Source: Ruminococcaceae bacterium UBA1375 (GTDB lineage Bacteria > Bacillota > Clostridia > Oscillospirales > Ruminococcaceae). Taken from it: 64,000 nucleotides of DNA. The notes under the pieces are model-generated. The model did no database searches. It saw only the letters and a list, made by a program, of their open reading frames with translations, and was not told the origin of the DNA. The translations under genes were made by a program, and so were the position numbers. The stretch spans positions 1 through 64,000 of the forward strand of contig DBRF01000017.1 in NCBI GenBank assembly GCA_002305795.1, read 5' to 3'. Below are positions 44,335-52,136 of this stretch, piece after piece (the stretch's first letter is position 1; every line of letters begins with the position of its first letter).

Positions 44335-44778
44335 ATGTTGGTGTTAGAACACCTGTTTCTCTGCGCCGCATCCATATTATCCTGTCTGACTGCTCTTCGC
44401 TGGATCGGCACCCCGAAAAGGCGCTGTCTTTTGTTGTCCGCCATCCAGGGTGCACTGAATCTCTGTGTGGGCATCTGCGGCGCTTACTTTCTGGCGGATC
44501 GATACAGCGGAGCTCTTTCCCTGCTGGTACTGATCTTTTATCTGCCCATTGCCCTGAATTCCCTTGCCCATGCCACCTTCCAAAGCATCGCCGCAGTCTC
44601 CATCGCCTGCGCCGGCATGGGATGTCTGCAAGCCGCCACTGAATTTTTGCTGGAATGGACGGCTATTTCCCCTTCCTTCCGCATGGCTTTGACGGTGCTG
44701 GTGCTGGGGGGATGCAGCCTTTTATGGCACTGGATGTCCCCCCTTGTTTCCGGGGACGCAGTGGCTGGAAGTGTTTGA
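44335..44778 (+). pseudogene. AgrC-like sensor kinase, 5' part (membrane sensor), frameshifted
   Basis: From ATG 44335 (AGGGAGGG 6 bases ahead) the frame encodes the first 140 or so residues of a membrane sensor with four to five hydrophobic helices. At the six-C run 44738-44743 the frame leaves the kinase path, adds about a dozen foreign residues and stops at 44776. Removing one C joins it smoothly to the frame that starts LFPGTQWLE at 44744, giving one protein of about 424 residues, normal for an AgrC-type GHKL kinase. The break may be real, phase-variable or a homopolymer sequencing error. Confidence 0.82.
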
Positions 44779-45610
44779 AGACACCTCCGCCAAAGTCTTC
44801 CCGAAAAACGAAAAAGAGTTTTGCGGGCTGCTTATGGCTTACGGCCTGTCCTGCGCCCTGCCTGGGATGATCGGGCTGCAATCGGTATGGATGCTGATTC
44901 CGGTCTGCTTCTGGCAGATCGGCGGGCTCTACCTAATTAACCTGGTCCTCTCCCACCAAAAAGAGCAGCAGCTCCTCTCTTCGGAGCGGCAGTACCGCAG
45001 CGAAATGGCCGCCTATATGAGCACCATCCGTTCCCAGCGCCACGACTACAACTTCCATGTCCAGACCCTCAGCGGCCTGCTCAACCGGGGAGACTATGAG
45101 GGGTGTAAGCGCTACCTGCAAAACCTGACCGAAGACTCCGTGGGAATGAACGAGCTGCTCCCCCTGGCGGACCCGGCAATCAGTTCCCTGATCCTCTCGT
45201 TCCGCAGCCGGGCCCAGCAGGAGGGGATCAAGTTGGAAATCTCCATTGAAAACGACCTGTCCCAGATTGCCACCAACGTGTACGAAACAAATAAAATCAT
45301 CGGCAATCTGCTGCAAAACGCATTGGATGAGGCGCGGCAGTTAAAAGACAAATCCTACGGCATCCATCTTTCCATTTTGAAACGAGGGGAATTTTGCATG
45401 ATCCACGTCTCCAACCAAACCGCCAGCGCCCAGCCTATGGCAGCGTACCAATACGGGAAATCCCAAAAAGCCAGCCACGAGGGCATCGGCATCGCTTCCA
45501 TTCAGGCTCTTGCCAACCGCTATGGAGGCTTAGTGTATTTTCGGATGGAGGGAGACATCATCCATTTTGTGGCCAAAATCCCTCTGGTATTGGCAAAGGA
45601 GGCTGGATAA
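44744..45610 (+). pseudogene. AgrC-like sensor kinase, 3' part (last helices, phosphoacceptor and GHKL ATPase)
   Basis: Continues the sensor in the second frame: one or two hydrophobic helices (about 30-65), then the phosphoacceptor helix RSQRHDYNFHVQTL with the HPK10-type His, and the ATP-binding N box NKIIGNLLQNALDEA and G box GIGIASIQAL of GHKL kinases. A TTG at 44744 could start translation but lacks a ribosome site. The stop lies directly against the response-regulator start at 45611, so kinase and regulator are one operon. Ligand is unknown; AgrC relatives sense secreted peptides. Confidence 0.85.
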
Positions 45611-46339
45611 ATGATTTCCGGAAAAATCCTGCTGGTGGACGATCAGTCCGCCGCAGCTCAGGCATCCATGGATGTACTGGAAAACTTTGTGCCCCGTCAG
45701 CAGATCCTATACGCTTCCACCGCCGCCCAAGCCATTCAGATCCTGGATTCTACGCCGCTGGCGGTTGCCTTTCTGGACATTGACATGCCGGACACCAAAA
45801 ATTTCTCCCTGGCCCGGTATATCGATGAGCACCACAAGGGCCTCCCCTATGTGTTTTTGACCGGTTATGCCAACTTTGCTGCGGAAAGCTACGACTATGA
45901 GCCCTTGGACTTTTTAACCAAACCCATTGATGTGGTGCGGCTGGAAAAGACCTTTGTCCGGCTCAGCGGCCGGAAACAGGACGTCCCCTCCGGCAAAATC
46001 GCCATTCGCTCCAAAAACGACTACATTCTGGTGGATCCTCAGGAAATTTCCTATGTGTTCCGCAACCAGCGAAAAAGCCAGATCAACTGCAACAACGGAC
46101 AGACCTTATTTGTGTACGCCACCATTGAGGAATTAGAACTGATCTTGGAAGATTACGGTTTTTTCCGCTGTCACAAATCCTATCTCATTCCCTGCGCCCG
46201 AATTGCGCAGGTGCGAAGCGGCCAATACGGGCGGACTTACGAGGCGGTGCTGGCCGACGGCTCCATCATTCCCATCAGCCGGAACCGGTATCCGGCCCTT
46301 CGGGAAAAGTTAGAGCATCTAGGCGTCCGCTTTTTGTAA
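45611..46339 (+). CDS. LytTR-family response regulator (AgrA-like)
   Basis: 242 residues. Receiver domain (1-115) with the phospho-acceptor Asp in FLDIDMPD near residue 57, switch Thr in VFLTGYA and Lys in FLTKPID. A LytTR DNA-binding domain occupies about 135-240 (YILVDPQEISYVF, FFRCHKSYLIPCARI). Such regulators activate promoters with paired short direct repeats. It starts immediately after the kinase stop and ends at a terminator. No agrB/agrD-type peptide maturation genes are adjacent, so its signal and targets lie elsewhere. Confidence 0.92.
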   Translation: MISGKILLVDDQSAAAQASMDVLENFVPRQQILYASTAAQAIQILDSTPLAVAFLDIDMPDTKNFSLARYIDEHHKGLPYVFLTGYANFAAESYDYEPLDFLTKPIDVVRLEKTFVRLSGRKQDVPSGKIAIRSKNDYILVDPQEISYVFRNQRKSQINCNNGQTLFVYATIEELELILEDYGFFRCHKSYLIPCARIAQVRSGQYGRTYEAVLADGSIIPISRNRYPALREKLEHLGVRFL

Positions 46340-46397
46340 AAGCCCTCTTTTTTAGAATACCCGATTCCAGCAAAGTTGTCCAGAATAATTTCATTGG

Positions 46398-46432
46398 AGA
46401 GATTTGATCCATTGGGTCAAATCTCTTTTTTG
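46398..46432 (+). terminator. terminator of the kinase-regulator operon
   Basis: Ten-base stem AGAGATTTGA/TCAAATCTCT with a nine-base loop followed by six T. Confidence 0.88.
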
Positions 46433-46447
46433 TCTTTTCTGCGGCAG

Positions 46448-46488
46448 GTCCCGCCGACCGCAGCGTAATGCAGCAAAATCGGCGGGAC
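46448..46488 (-). terminator. probable terminator of the leftward 54.4-46.5 kb operon
   Basis: Perfect 10-base stem GTCCCGCCGA/TCGGCGGGAC enclosing a smaller CTGCA hairpin, 30 bases beyond the last stop of the operon. The immediate tail lacks a T run, but the next hairpin (46398-46432) faces both ways. Confidence 0.55.
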
Positions 46489-46517
46489 CAGGAGAAATAA
46501 GAAAGAGAGAGAAGTTA

Positions 46518-46718
46518 TCATTTTTCTTTGTAGTAGAGCATGCAGTGGCAATAGCCTTCAAAATCCGGGTCAGCAATCTGCTTGCGAAATTCCTGGCAGA
46601 TACATTTGTATTCCTCGGTGCGCTCTACTCGGCAGGGACAGTAGCCGCCGGTGGCAGCCAATCCTTCCCGCACTGTTTTGACCACTTCCGGGTCTTCATT
46701 CAGCCGAATTCGGCCCAT
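46518..46718 (-). CDS. ferredoxin:thioredoxin reductase-type catalytic subunit
   Basis: 66-residue protein with the three CxC motifs of the FTR catalytic chain, GYCPCR, KCICQ and GYCHCM, which in known enzymes hold one [4Fe-4S] cluster and a redox-active disulfide. It should pass electrons from ferredoxin to the thioredoxin encoded just upstream. Start 46718 is chosen since the ATG at 46727 touches the AAGGAG site. The gene overlaps the thioredoxin gene by 23 bases in another frame, a sign of coupled translation. It closes the seven-gene operon. Confidence 0.88.
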   Translation of the reverse strand: MGRIRLNEDPEVVKTVREGLAATGGYCPCRVERTEEYKCICQEFRKQIADPDFEGYCHCMLYYKEK

Positions 46719-47055
46719 GTTTGTCATCTCCTTTATGGGATGGATAGAGCAGGTGAGAAAGCTGCTCCCGAATTCCTTTCAGATCCATTCCGCCGGTGGA
46801 ACGAAAGGATTCTTTTCCATCGCAGAAATACAGAAAGGTAGGCAGCCCCACCACATCAAACCGTTTTCCCAGCTCCGGGTAGGCGGAGGTGTTGACTTTG
46901 ATGAACTTGACAAACGCCATTTCGTCCGCCGCTTGCCGGTAAAAGGGAGCGGTAAAAACGCAGGCGCCGCAGTGGTCGCCGTAAAAATCCACCATGGCAT
47001 ATTCGGTTTGCACCAGCTGGTCGAAATTTTCCGGAGTTGCTTCTATCACAGCCAT
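46696..47055 (-). CDS. thioredoxin-family protein with CGAC active site
   Basis: 119 residues of thioredoxin fold: VDFYGDHCGACVFTAP holds the redox motif CGAC (standard thioredoxin is CGPC), and GLPTFLYF has the cis-Pro loop. No signal peptide, so cytoplasmic. The C-terminal 20 residues extend beyond usual thioredoxin and overlap the FTR-type gene. Located three bases behind the trigger-factor-like gene. The pairing with an FTR catalytic subunit suggests ferredoxin-driven reduction of a target, perhaps the cysteine-rich protein next door. Confidence 0.9.
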   Translation of the reverse strand: MAVIEATPENFDQLVQTEYAMVDFYGDHCGACVFTAPFYRQAADEMAFVKFIKVNTSAYPELGKRFDVVGLPTFLYFCDGKESFRSTGGMDLKGIREQLSHLLYPSHKGDDKHGPNSAE

Positions 47056-47058
47056 GGA

Positions 47059-47979
47059 TCACACCTCCAATTCCTTTTCCGCTTCCCCGCTCAATGCGTA
47101 GAAAACGTGCTCTTGATATTTCATTTCCTGATACAGGGAGAGATCCGATTTCTGTTTTGCCTCTTCCAGAGTCAAACCCTGCTGAGCGGCAGCCTGTTTT
47201 AAGACTTCCAGATACTCCTCCTGGGTAACCTGGTAGCTGTCCTTTTCACAAAGGTAACGGTACAGCAAAAAGGGACGGAAACGAGGCTCCTGTTCCTTGG
47301 CCAGATTTTCGATGGCCTGTTCATCGGTGAGGATGTCAAAGCCCTCTTCCGGGATGCGGGGGTCAATTCCCCCGGCCAGCAGAGACTGAAACATCATTCT
47401 TCCCCGAAGCAGACACCACTCCCTGCATTCCTGCTGATCGATGTAAAATTCACTGCGGTCGGCGGTTTCCTTCATCCAGAATCCCACAATGCCGAATGCG
47501 GCTTTTTGACGGCGTTCCGGATCGTGCTGCTGGTGATACCAGCGGAAAAAGTCCTCCACCGTTTCCACACCGGGAATGTTCAAAATCCACATCAGCTCCG
47601 GGCCGATTTCAGGTTCCACCCGGCGCAGGGCTTCCAGCACCTTCAGCTCCATCTCTGCACAGCCCAAAGTGCAGGAGAAACAATCCCCTGCCTTTTTGCC
47701 CAGTACGGCAGCTTCGGCTTGTTCCGCTCCCGGCAGCTTCCGGCCGGGATAAAGCAACACAGTTCTTCCCTGCCAGTCAGGATCGGAGCAGCGGACACAT
47801 TGGCAGCGCACCGAATCTTCGGCCCGGATTTCATTTTCCACCGGTTGATCGGAAGCGTGGTCTCCTGCTAAAGAATGCAGTTCTTTTTCAATTTCCTCCG
47901 CAGGGATCTTCCACCGGCGCAATTCCTCCGGAATGGTCAGGGTTTGATAGTTAAAACAACAAGTGAGTTTTGAATTCAT
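47059..47979 (-). CDS. cysteine-rich trigger-factor-like protein
   Basis: 306 residues, assignment tentative. The middle (about 50-130) resembles a degenerate FKBP-type domain of trigger factor: VLGKKAGDCFSC and ELKVLEALRRVEPEIGPEL mirror the usual GMKAGE...VKVKEIKEKELPEL pattern. The C-terminal half (about 130-300) is helical and charged, like the chaperone arms, with YEVTQEEYLEV-type motifs near the end. Eleven cysteines, including RCQCVRC near residue 60 and DCFSCTLGC near 100, are unusual for trigger factor. No signal peptide. Placed between ABC exporter and thioredoxin genes, it may hold exported substrates or be a redox-controlled chaperone. Confidence 0.6.
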   Translation of the reverse strand: MNSKLTCCFNYQTLTIPEELRRWKIPAEEIEKELHSLAGDHASDQPVENEIRAEDSVRCQCVRCSDPDWQGRTVLLYPGRKLPGAEQAEAAVLGKKAGDCFSCTLGCAEMELKVLEALRRVEPEIGPELMWILNIPGVETVEDFFRWYHQQHDPERRQKAAFGIVGFWMKETADRSEFYIDQQECREWCLLRGRMMFQSLLAGGIDPRIPEEGFDILTDEQAIENLAKEQEPRFRPFLLYRYLCEKDSYQVTQEEYLEVLKQAAAQQGLTLEEAKQKSDLSLYQEMKYQEHVFYALSGEAEKELEV

Positions 47980-48005
47980 AGAAAAGCCCTCGTTTTCTCA
48001 GCCGG

Positions 48006-49718
48006 TCAGGACGCTTTTTCGCCTTTCCGTGCAAAAGTCTGATAATATTCGCTTCGCTCCATCAGCTCCTGAGGAGTGCCGCAGTCCTCAATCTGTCCGC
48101 CCCGCATGACAATCACCTGGTCGGCAAACTGGGTGGCAGAATAATTGTGGGCGATGAGAACCGTGGTGCGGCCCTTCATCAGGTTTTGCAGCGCCGCCGT
48201 TACCAGCTGTTCGCTCTTGACATCCAGGTTGCTGGTGGCTTCATCCAACAGCAGGTAATCGGGATTACGCATCATAGCACGGGCGATAACGATACATTGC
48301 TGCTGCCCGCCGGAGAAGTTGCTTCCTCCGGGTCCCACCTGGGCGTCAAAGCCGCCGGGGGTTTCCATAATGAAGTCGTAGGCATTGGCCATCTTGGCCA
48401 CCTTCACCAATTCTTCCTCGGACACCTTGCGTTCCACCCCATACAGGATATTTTCCCGAACGGTGCCGGAAAGAAGAGGCTTATCCTGGGCAACAATGGC
48501 AAAGCTCTTACGCCAGGAAGGAAGGCTGAATTCTTCAATGTCGGTGTCCCCAAACCGGATAGCGCCGCTATCCGGCTCATACATCCGCTCCAACAGCTTA
48601 AATAAGGTGGTTTTCCCTGCGCCGTTGGTGCCGATGATAGCGGTTACCTTGCCTTTGGGAATGGTCACGGTGAGATCCTTCAGCACCGGCTGGGTGCCGT
48701 AGGAGAAATTCACATGATCCACATGAATGTCCGCGTCCTCCACATCCATTTCATGGCCTTCCGACTTTTCGTTAGGCAGTTCCAACACAGTGCCGATTTT
48801 CTGCATCACACCGGCATTTTGAGCCAGGGTAGAAAAGTAGGTAAACAAGCCCACTACCCGCACCGACAACAAGCTGGACAGAGAATAGAACCCAATGAGT
48901 TTACCGATGCTCATTTCTCCGGTGGTGACCAGATAGCCGCCGTAGCCAAAGGCAATGACAATGCTGATACAGCCGATCAGTTCCATTCCGGCATACTGCA
49001 CCATAGCAGTTAAACTCAGTTTAATGTCGGCGTTGCACTGTTTGCGGAACAGGTGATCCGCCTTTTTGTTTTCCTCTTCCTGGGTGGAGAAGGACTTAAT
49101 CAGCCGCATCCCGGTCACCCGTTCTGCCAGATAGCTCATGGTTTTGGCCAACCGGTTTCTGGTTTCCGCCCCGGTGCGGTAGGTGAGCCAGCCGTACAGC
49201 AAGGCCACCCCTACCATCAGGGGGATAATCCCCAAGCTCACAAAAGCCATGGAAGGCTGATAGTTGTAAAGCTGTAAAAAGGCTACAATACCGGCATAAA
49301 TGGTGGTGCCGATACCGATGAGCACCTGGAAAAAGTAGCAGGCACTGTCGGCGTCGGTGGTGATACGGGTCACCAAGCCGTTGGCACTGTCCCCATCGTA
49401 AAACCGGGTGGGCAGCCGCATCATTTTATTCCACATCCGCAGCCGGACGCCCAGATTGATCTTCTGGTAAGCCAAACCGGAAATATAGGTGGTTGCAATG
49501 GTCAGTATCCCGGAAAGGACGATATAAACGATATACCGAACCAACAGGTCGGTGTTCACGGAATTTTGGGTGCCGTCAATGATGGAGGCGGTCAGGGTCA
49601 CCGATTCCACTTCCACATTGGTATTGATTACCGAAAGGGCCACAAAGATCAAAAGGAGGATCCAGGGCATTTTCACCCCTTTGAAAACCTTGGTATACCG
49701 CCAAATGGCTTTCAGCAT
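48006..49718 (-). CDS. ABC exporter subunit 2 (fused membrane and ATPase domains)
   Basis: 570 residues. Six-helix exporter domain (about 15-310), then ATPase: Walker A GTNGAGKTT, signature FSGGQQQC, Walker B LLLDEATSNLD, H-loop LIAHNYS. The first membrane stretch is interrupted by a long extracytoplasmic loop around residues 30-55 rich in Val, Glu and Asn. GAGGAGGAAG precedes the ATG; the start overlaps the end of the previous subunit gene by seven bases, so the two make a heterodimer. It is followed 26 bases later by the trigger-factor-like gene. Confidence 0.92.
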   Translation of the reverse strand: MLKAIWRYTKVFKGVKMPWILLLIFVALSVINTNVEVESVTLTASIIDGTQNSVNTDLLVRYIVYIVLSGILTIATTYISGLAYQKINLGVRLRMWNKMMRLPTRFYDGDSANGLVTRITTDADSACYFFQVLIGIGTTIYAGIVAFLQLYNYQPSMAFVSLGIIPLMVGVALLYGWLTYRTGAETRNRLAKTMSYLAERVTGMRLIKSFSTQEEENKKADHLFRKQCNADIKLSLTAMVQYAGMELIGCISIVIAFGYGGYLVTTGEMSIGKLIGFYSLSSLLSVRVVGLFTYFSTLAQNAGVMQKIGTVLELPNEKSEGHEMDVEDADIHVDHVNFSYGTQPVLKDLTVTIPKGKVTAIIGTNGAGKTTLFKLLERMYEPDSGAIRFGDTDIEEFSLPSWRKSFAIVAQDKPLLSGTVRENILYGVERKVSEEELVKVAKMANAYDFIMETPGGFDAQVGPGGSNFSGGQQQCIVIARAMMRNPDYLLLDEATSNLDVKSEQLVTAALQNLMKGRTTVLIAHNYSATQFADQVIVMRGGQIEDCGTPQELMERSEYYQTFARKGEKAS

Positions 49719-51463
49719 GCCGCTTCCTCCTCTCCTTGTTTTTGAGTTGCCACCAATTCTTGGAACAAAGGACAGGTTTGGTTCAATTCTTCATAGGTCC
49801 CGCAGCCGGCTACAGCGCCTCCGCTGAGCACCACAATCTGGTCTGCTTGTTCCATCATGGACAAATCGTGGGTCACGATCACTTTCGTTTTCCCTTGGAA
49901 AAGCTGATAAATGGTGTCCTGCACCGATTTTGCCGCTACCGCATCCAGGGCGGAAGTGGGTTCATCCAGCAGCAGGATCTCCCCGTTTCGTAAAAATTCC
50001 CGGGTCAGCACCAGCCGCTGCCGCTGTCCGCCGGACAAAGAACTGCCGTTGGCGGCTATCATGGTATCCAAGCCGTCATCCCAGGCCTGGATCGTATCGT
50101 AGAAGCCGGACTGTTTGGCGGCTTCCAAGATTTCCTGATCGCTGACCTGGCGGTGGATGCCGTAGGTCAAAGCTTCCCGCAGCGTTCCGCTGAAAATATC
50201 CGCTCCCTGCTGGGCATACCCAAACCGCTTGCGCAGTTCCTTGGGGGTCACGTCGCTGACAGACACCCCGCCCACACGAACTTCGCCGCTATCGGGTTGG
50301 TAGAACCGCTCGATCAGGCTGATGGAGGTGGTTTTACCGCTGCCGCAAAGGCCTACAATGGCGGTGGCGGAACCAGCGGGAATGGTGAAGGAAACATCGT
50401 CCAATGCCTTTTTATCCCCGTAGGAGAAGGACACATGATCGAACACAATATCCTCGCCTTGAGGAAGGGCCTTGCTTTCCCCTTCTTCTTCCACCGGCGC
50501 CACGTTCAGGTGAGCGGCACGGGCCAGGGTACCCTGGATGGTTTTCAGATCAGTCCAATAACTGATTAAGGTGTCGAAGTTGTTGGAAATGGTGGCGGAG
50601 TACATGAAAAAGGCCACCCATTCCTGCATGGTAATCATGCCTTGATTTAGCAGCAGCACGCCGAACACCATAACGATCATGTTTTGCAGCAAACCGATCA
50701 AGGTGGACAAGGCGGAGATGCCGCATTCCAGCTTGGTTACCCGCATATTGGCTTGGAACAGTTCTTTGGCAACCGCTTCCCCGTTTTTCAGCTCCTGTTC
50801 TTCGCTGGTATAGGTCTTGATTAAGCTGAGATTCCGCACCCGTTCTGCCAGGTAAGCGGTGAGTCCGCCGATCCGCTGGTACAATCCGTTTTGGGTCCGG
50901 AAGCGGCAGCGGCCGATGAAGATCATATAGGCCACCTTTACCGGCAGCAGCAACAGCAAGGCCAGCATCAGCCAGACATTGTAGCTGGAAACGGTGGACA
51001 ACGCCCGCACCACATAGTAGATGGCAGGGATGATCCCAACAATGTACTGCACCAACTGCTTCATGGCTTCGGAAGCATCGTTGGTCACGGTACTCATCAG
51101 GTTGGAAGGATTGTTTTCAAAGTAGTAATCCATGCGGATATTCAACATCCGCTTCCACAAGGTCCGCCTGGCATTTCGGGCCGCAAAATGCTGGGCGGGA
51201 CAGCGCAAGGCGGTATCGGCGCAAAGCACAATGGTATAGGCCACATAAAACCAGATGGCGTCAATGAGTACCTGTGGATCCAAACTTCCGCTGAGCAGCC
51301 CTGCCGTGGTGGTGGGAAGAAGAAGGTTGACTTCGCTGTAAGCCATATTGCAGAGGAAAGCCACTAAAATCCAAATCCAGGGCATCCGTACCGATTTCAG
51401 CAGCTGCCAAAACTCTTTCCAGTTGGCTGCCTTTTCCTTCCCTTTCTTTTTTCGTGGTTTCAC
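49712..51463 (-). CDS. ABC exporter subunit 1 (fused membrane and ATPase domains)
   Basis: 583 residues. A basic N-terminus (KPRKKKGKEK) leads to six helices (about 30-330) and an ATPase with Walker A GLCGSGKTT (Cys in place of the usual residue), signature LSGGQRQR, Walker B ILLLDEPTSALD and H-loop IVTHDLS. Translation starts at GTG 51463 with only a weak ribosome site. It pairs with the next gene. Peptide, drug and thiol exporters (for example CydDC) share this plan; the operon context of thioredoxin and FTR makes a thiol or cysteine-containing substrate worth considering. Confidence 0.92.
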   Translation of the reverse strand: MKPRKKKGKEKAANWKEFWQLLKSVRMPWIWILVAFLCNMAYSEVNLLLPTTTAGLLSGSLDPQVLIDAIWFYVAYTIVLCADTALRCPAQHFAARNARRTLWKRMLNIRMDYYFENNPSNLMSTVTNDASEAMKQLVQYIVGIIPAIYYVVRALSTVSSYNVWLMLALLLLLPVKVAYMIFIGRCRFRTQNGLYQRIGGLTAYLAERVRNLSLIKTYTSEEQELKNGEAVAKELFQANMRVTKLECGISALSTLIGLLQNMIVMVFGVLLLNQGMITMQEWVAFFMYSATISNNFDTLISYWTDLKTIQGTLARAAHLNVAPVEEEGESKALPQGEDIVFDHVSFSYGDKKALDDVSFTIPAGSATAIVGLCGSGKTTSISLIERFYQPDSGEVRVGGVSVSDVTPKELRKRFGYAQQGADIFSGTLREALTYGIHRQVSDQEILEAAKQSGFYDTIQAWDDGLDTMIAANGSSLSGGQRQRLVLTREFLRNGEILLLDEPTSALDAVAAKSVQDTIYQLFQGKTKVIVTHDLSMMEQADQIVVLSGGAVAGCGTYEELNQTCPLFQELVATQKQGEEEAAC

Positions 51464-51515
51464 TTCAGCACCCCGCAGTTTTTAATTGTTACATCTTAGA
51501 ATTGGGGGCTATCAC

Positions 51516-52109
51516 TTACGGCTGATATTCCACCAACCCATTGTAGCTGGCCATCCAATCCAGATAATCCTGGGCAGAGGTGCCGGAGAACATTCCCATG
51601 CCGGAATAGGTGGCCACCATGGCCTGAATCATATCCGTATCGGAATAGATGTAAATCACATTGCCCTCCTGGGTCAAGGTCTGACCTTGGGACTGGTAAA
51701 AGTCCAGCAGGCTGGTGGCGGCAGCTTCATCAGCAGCCACAATCACCTGGTATTCGCCTACAGCCTGTCCGTCCTTGGCGTAAAGGATTTCGTACATGGC
51801 CTGGGCGTTGTAGCCGGACATCTGCATATTGTTGATTAAGGTAGAGCCGGTGCTTCCCTGGTAAACATACCGGGTGTCATAATCCAATCCTTCCGGATCG
51901 GAGATGGAAAAGCTGTCGGTGATCTGAATGGCGGTTCCTTCCGCTACACCGCTGTTATCAGAAGGAGTGCTTTCCTCCCCGCTTTCCTGGGCGGAAGAAG
52001 CGGAAGAAGCAGTGGAGGTGGTGGAAGCTGGACTACTGCTGCAAGCGGCAAAAGCAGTCATCATGACAGCGGCCAAAAGCAGGATCATGGTTCTTTTCAA
52101 GTGTTTCAT
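51516..52109 (-). CDS. lipoprotein with one copy of the unrecognised FTDPEGLDYD domain
   Basis: 197 residues. Signal peptide with lipobox (AFAACSS), so Cys near residue 23 is lipid-modified and the protein sits outside the membrane. A Ser/Thr-rich linker (about 24-65) leads to a single domain (about 68-195) beginning ITDSFSISDPEGLDYDTRYVY and containing YEILYAKDGQAVGEYQ and YIYSDTDMIQAMVA. The same domain occurs four times in the next gene upstream, 27 bases away. I know no family name for it. The ABC exporter genes follow 52 bases downstream, so it may be a substrate-binding or surface partner of the exporter. Confidence 0.85.
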   Translation of the reverse strand: MKHLKRTMILLLAAVMMTAFAACSSSPASTTSTASSASSAQESGEESTPSDNSGVAEGTAIQITDSFSISDPEGLDYDTRYVYQGSTGSTLINNMQMSGYNAQAMYEILYAKDGQAVGEYQVIVAADEAAATSLLDFYQSQGQTLTQEGNVIYIYSDTDMIQAMVATYSGMGMFSGTSAQDYLDWMASYNGLVEYQP

Positions 52110-52136
52110 ACAATCTACTCCTTTAGGTTTGGGAAA

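Noticed and set aside
46391..46576. 61-codon minus-strand frame overlapping the end of the FTR-type gene
   Set aside because: It overlaps two terminator hairpins and has no ribosome site.
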